In this document: piece after piece, positions 60,759-64,000 of the stretch
How the letters are laid out: every line of letters begins with the position of its first letter
Position numbering within the stretch: position 1 is the stretch's first letter
DNA from: Flaccisagitta enflata
Taxonomy: Eukaryota > Chaetognatha > Sagittoidea > Aphragmophora
Direction: 5' to 3'
NCBI GenBank assembly: GCA_965153355.1
Contig: OZ231128.1
Location: 25,792,001 to 25,856,000 of the forward strand
Length of the DNA stretch: 64,000 nucleotides
Made by a program: the position numbers and the translations under genes
The notes under the pieces: model-generated
Database searches by the model: none
What the model was told of the DNA's origin: nothing
What the model saw: only the letters and a program-made list of their open reading frames with translations

Positions 60759-61380
60759 TTTTTTTCTCTATTTTACATTTCATCAGAAATTAAGTGTAAA
60801 TTAAGACTCAAACATTTTAAGATGCTAATCTAAATTGAACAAGTTGCATTAATGCTAGTGTGTATAGTCATACTGTAATATCTATTCACCAGCACTCCCA
60901 CTTACCTCAAAGGATATTAGGACTTGTGACCTATAGTGGTGGTTTACTGGTTTTTTTTTTTTGGTTTTCTTTTTGTTTTGTTTTGTTGTTTTTTTTTTGT
61001 TTTTTTTAAGCAGCTACTGAGAAAAACAAAGAAAAATAGCTTATTTTCTATCATGTTAAATGATTTTGTTTTCCTTTTTGGAGTTACTGGAGATCAAATT
61101 CTCAACAATGTCCAAAAGGTCTAAATTATTTGTAACTGAAGCTATTTGTCTTTGCATTTTCACTCAATGAAAGGATGTCATTTTTTTTCAATCACTTGGG
61201 ATATCTGATCTGAGCAAAGGGGAAGTATTTACAAAGCAGGATTTTTTTAGAATATTGATAAGCACAATAATGATCATTGATCATAGCAAGGGGTAAGGTT
61301 TAGGATAGGGTTAGGGGTAAGAGTGTTATCAAGGGTCAGTGTTGGCTTTGGGCTAGGGTGAGGTTAGGGAAAAAGGTTTG
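60759..61380. other. AT-rich spacer
   Basis: T-rich tract at 60947-61010. A GGGTAAGG/GGGTTAGGG-like patch at 61290-61375 is too irregular to be telomeric. No gene. Confidence 0.45.
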
Positions 61381-61385
61381 TTTAG

Positions 61386-61780
61386 GTGAGAGGCCAGATG
61401 ACTGATTTGAAGCTTGAGAGCATTAAATTGAGGTTTAGATGGCTGATTTGAGGCCTGAGAGGCCTAATTTGAAGCCTGAAAGGCCTAATTTGAGGCATGA
61501 GAGGCCAGGTTCAAGGCCTGAGAGGCCAGATTTGAGGCCTGAGATACCAGATTTGAGGCCTGAGAGGCTTGATTTGAGGCCTGAAAGGCTGGATTTGCAG
61601 CCTGAGAGGCTGGATTTGCAGCCTGAGAGGCTGGATTTGATGCCTGAGAGGCTGGAATTGAGACCTGAGGGGCCTGATGAAGGGGGGGACGAATGAACGA
61701 ACGAACAAATGAACGGATGAAAGAAAGTCCCCCTGTGTTCTACAGGACTTCGTCCCCTTCGGGGCCGCTGCCCAAAAAGA
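61386..61780 (+). mobile_element. Family E element, right half
   Basis: A 21-bp minisatellite (AGGCCTGAGAGGCTGGATTTG, about 12 units, 61440-61675), a GAACGAACAAATGAACGG run, and the terminus CTGTGTTCTACAGGACTTCG with CCCC-TTC-GGGG hairpin (61754-61764), CCGCTGCCCAAAAA. The 85-codon frame with a R-P-E-R-L-D-L heptad is the minisatellite translated. Confidence 0.8.
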
Positions 61781-61974
61781 GGGGAACCATGAAATTCATT
61801 AAATCAAATCAAATCAAATTAAATTGAAAAAAATTAGATTAAATTAAATTTCCATGTGACTGGGAGAAGGCTTTACTAATTTCCCTTAATTGTTGTATTT
61901 GAGGTAAACCTAACAGGCTTACCATGAGTTATACATAACAGTAAACTTTAATTTTGACCTAAATTCACTTCTAT

Positions 61975-62060
61975 AAAAAAGGTTTTTGGGTGAGGCTTGA
62001 ACCCCAGACCTCTGCTCAAAAGGAGAGCATTTTAAACACGTTGCCACTGCCTCACAACTA
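61975..62060 (-). ncRNA. tRNA-like module (minus strand)
   Basis: Read on the minus strand: GTTGTGAGGCAGTGGCAACG (A-box-like), a perfect 5-bp anticodon-type stem TGCTC/GAGCA around TCCTTTT, and GGGGTTCAAGCCTC (B-box). The T-stem and acceptor pairing are imperfect and position 33 is not U. Probably a tRNA-derived repeat. Confidence 0.45.
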
Positions 62061-62538
62061 AAGTACTGTTTATCATGTTTTATTATTCACATTTTATTTT
62101 TCCATCATCCTGAGCTTGCCAATTTTTGATCCTCTTCCTCTTCCTCATTTTTCCATTTCTGTTGATGACTAGATCGGGGATTCAACTGGACATCGTCGAT
62201 GAAGGTGATGGCTGCCAGAATGATTTTCCATCTGCTCTCAATGCCAAACCGGCAAGTTTATGCCCATATGCTTATATACAGAAAATTGTCTGTTTCTCCT
62301 CTACACAATGGTGTAAAAATCTTTTTGATGAGGGATGATGCGGGCATTGTCACTTTTTCTTGCAATAACAAGGCAAAAAATATTTTTTTTCAGGACTTTT
62401 TTTCTGCTTACCTCCTCATAATATCTGCCTCTAACAGAATCTAACTCCATTTTTTTTCTCCCCTCCTCACAGTAAGAGATATAAAAGAGAAAAGTTTATG
62501 AAAAATCTTTCATTTTTTTCCTCGGAATTTGGGATTTC
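62061..62538. other. Spacer, no gene seen
   Basis: Mixed AT-rich DNA. Frames at 62126-62338 and 62199-62444 overlap and lack motifs. Confidence 0.4.
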
Positions 62539-62539
62539 A

Positions 62540-62622
62540 GCCATAGTGCGTCGGATGGACCAACAGACCGACGGAAAGATGGACGGACAAAGCCTCTTGT
62601 AGAAATGAGTGTCCGCAACTGA
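62540..62622 (+). mobile_element. HINE-like family B right end
   Basis: GACCAACAGACCGACGG run, ACAAAGCCTCTTGTAGAAAT, GAGTGTCCGCAACTGA; the hairpin is half eroded. Confidence 0.7.
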
Positions 62623-62706
62623 TAAGAACAAAAACCCCCGTAACGGAATTTCAATCGAAATCGAAGCAGTTTTTTGGGTCTATTTAAGAAAAAGTATGAT
62701 GAAAGT

Positions 62707-62935
62707 AGTTACGGTTACGCCGCGTCACCGATTACGCCGCGTCACCGATTACGCCGCGTCACCGATTACGCCGCGTCACCAATTACGCCGGTGTACGACT
62801 TAGCCGCCGGTGTACGACTTAGTCGCCAGTATACGACTTCGCTGCCGGTGTACAACTTCGCCGCCGGTGTACGACTTTACCGCCAGTGTACGACTTTGCC
62901 GCCAGTGTACGACTTTGCCGAAGAATATCGAAGTC
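62707..62935 (+). repeat. Tandem-repeat leader of the LINE
   Basis: Four to five 17-bp units (CGCCGCGTCACCGATTA) followed by about seven 18-bp units (CGCCGGTGTACGACTTA/CGCCAGTGTACGACTTTGC), ending 22 bp before the ORF1 start codon. GC-rich compared with upstream DNA. Tandem monomers at the 5' end of a LINE often act as promoter units; that role is inferred from position. Confidence 0.75.
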
Positions 62936-62956
62936 GACGCCGACTTGACGACTATA

Positions 62957-64000
62957 ATGGGTGAAACGGATGGCAAAAACACGCCCTCGGCCTCGTCCAC
63001 GCGGTCGCGGAATATGAAGACAAAAAACCCTTGCGGCACATGTGCAAGAGAATGCATCATCGGCGACGGCAGCAGCCTTCCATGCGGTGGAGCGTGTGGT
63101 TTTCTCTACCACACAGCCTGCGTTGATGGGATGACGCCGGAATTCGCAGATAATTGCGAAAAAATGGCGAAAATTCATGGCATATCGCCCTTCTTCTGCC
63201 TAATTTGCCGACGATTCATCGAATTTTCAAACACAACGTTTAAGCAACAAGGAGAAGAAATTAAGTCGGTGCGTGACGAAACCAAAGAGATTAAAGCGCT
63301 TTTCAAAGACAAAGTCAAGGATTTGGAGAGTCAGATCAAGACCCTTACCTTGGAAAACAAGGTTCTCACCGAGAAAATCGCCAAGCTGGAAGTAAAGGCG
63401 AAACAAGCTGTGACCCAGTCGAACCAAGTCCGGGAGAACATGGTTAGAGTGGAGAAGGAAGTTGAAACGGGGATGGAGCAGGCAGTGAGGGAAGCGAAGG
63501 AAGACATGACTGAGGAAATGAAGGAAAGGGAGGAGAAAGCGACGAATTTGGTCATCTATGGACTAAAGGAGTCCAGGGAGGATGAAGCAGCAGTCAGGAA
63601 GGAAGACGACAAGCAGCTGATGAAAGAGCTGGCTCAAGCCTTGGAGATTGACCTGGAGGAAGGATTCGAGGTCAAGTACAGGGCAGGAAAGAAGAGGGAA
63701 GATGGGGCACCACGGCCAATGATCGTGAAGCTGAATGTGGACGAAAAAAAGGAGCAACTCCTCGCAAGAGCGGGGCGTCTGGCAAAGAAGGCGGCGTGGA
63801 AAGACGTTTTTGTGCGGCCGGATTTGACGAAGAGGCAAAGAGAGGAGGCAAACAGGAAGGAAGCAAAGCTTAGGGAGGAGGCAACCAAAAAGACCGAAGA
63901 AGCAAAAAACGAGGGGAGAAGGGGAAGATACATTGTGGTAGGGACGAGAGGAAGCACGAGGAGGGTCGTATGGCGGGAGGAGAGAGAGGAGGAGAGATAA
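62957..64000 (+). CDS. Non-LTR retrotransposon ORF1 protein (PHD finger, coiled coil)
   Basis: 347 residues from ATG at 62957 to TAA at the last base of the window. An upstream in-frame extension to 62810 runs through the tandem leader, so the Met at 62957 is preferred. Residues 26-84 form a C4-H-C3 PHD-type zinc finger: C26, C29, C43, C47, H52, C55, C81, C84. Residues about 95-195 are a charged coiled coil. TNLVIYGLKES (196-206) opens an RRM-like domain as in ORF1 proteins of CR1- and L2-like LINEs, and a basic tail follows. ORF1 proteins bind element RNA and assemble the ribonucleoprotein for target-primed reverse transcription. ORF2 (endonuclease and reverse transcriptase) should start just beyond 64000. 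The frame is intact, so the copy may be young. Confidence 0.9.
   Translation: MGETDGKNTPSASSTRSRNMKTKNPCGTCARECIIGDGSSLPCGGACGFLYHTACVDGMTPEFADNCEKMAKIHGISPFFCLICRRFIEFSNTTFKQQGEEIKSVRDETKEIKALFKDKVKDLESQIKTLTLENKVLTEKIAKLEVKAKQAVTQSNQVRENMVRVEKEVETGMEQAVREAKEDMTEEMKEREEKATNLVIYGLKESREDEAAVRKEDDKQLMKELAQALEIDLEEGFEVKYRAGKKREDGAPRPMIVKLNVDEKKEQLLARAGRLAKKAAWKDVFVRPDLTKRQREEANRKEAKLREEATKKTEEAKNEGRRGRYIVVGTRGSTRRVVWREEREEER

Noticed and set aside
61290-61375. Telomere-like GGGTTAGG patch
   Set aside because: Irregular spacing and only one or two exact units; not a telomeric array.
61439-61696. 85-residue repeat protein with a 7-residue RPERLDL period
   Set aside because: The period is exactly the 21-bp minisatellite of a family E element; the same unit appears elsewhere in frames that are not open.

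Overview
The window is eukaryotic and almost certainly from an invertebrate animal. It has spliced genes with GT-AG introns, AT-rich intergenic DNA, very long simple-sequence arrays and a dense layer of short non-autonomous transposons. I cannot name the species. Nothing suggests a bacterial, plasmid or viral replicon: there are no operons, CRISPR array, rRNA or intact tRNA gene.

Three coding units are well supported. (1) A kinesin-family motor gene lies on the minus strand. Five consecutive exons (38333-38249, 32602-32513, 30553-30429, 29054-28806, 24120-24010) join with matching phases into the first 220 residues of a motor domain, including the P-loop GQTGSGKT; the rest of the motor was not found. 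(2) A GNAT N-acetyltransferase gene most like NAA50 lies on the plus strand. Its four exons (49885-50074, 50602-51403, 52004-52127, 52657-52881) give a 446-residue protein with a catalytic domain at the C-terminus and a long serine-rich N-terminal extension. (3) At the right edge is ORF1 of a non-LTR retrotransposon (62957-64000), with a PHD finger, a coiled coil and an RRM-like region, preceded by a tandem-repeat leader; its ORF2 would lie beyond the window. Weaker coding signals are a possible C-terminal exon at 17301-17425 (minus), frameshifted exon-like segments in kinesin intron 1 (35210-36209), and a few small ORFs.

The rest is mostly repeats. 0-6 kb: a 67-bp satellite, pyrimidine triplet arrays, a hAT-type MITE split by a Tc1/mariner remnant, and a 79-bp plus 15-17-bp minisatellite block. 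6-16 kb: long TC arrays, TA-flanked and hAT-like MITEs, GAA arrays, a cluster of microsatellite-bearing elements, and a 90-bp satellite. 20.6-22.8 kb: a 2.1-kb foldback transposon whose arms are inverted minisatellite arrays. 24.2-28.4 kb: a large inverted repeat filling one kinesin intron. 29.4-30.4 kb: a 1-kb TTG array filling another. 36-46 kb: more foldback MITEs, mostly about 600 bp long with TA target duplications. 54-63 kb: more of the same families plus two tRNA-like modules.

The most interesting pattern is a group of dispersed elements (called HINE-like here; families A-D). All begin AACAAG, carry a GGAC/CGAC-type microsatellite, and end in a short hairpin followed by TAAAAA. The hairpin stem differs between families by compensatory changes, and the same sequence recurs near the 5' end of each family. 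This resembles Helentron-associated elements (Drosophila DINE-1, oyster pearl), and the three-way co-variation suggests transposition machinery that recognises a hairpin paired with a matching 5' motif.
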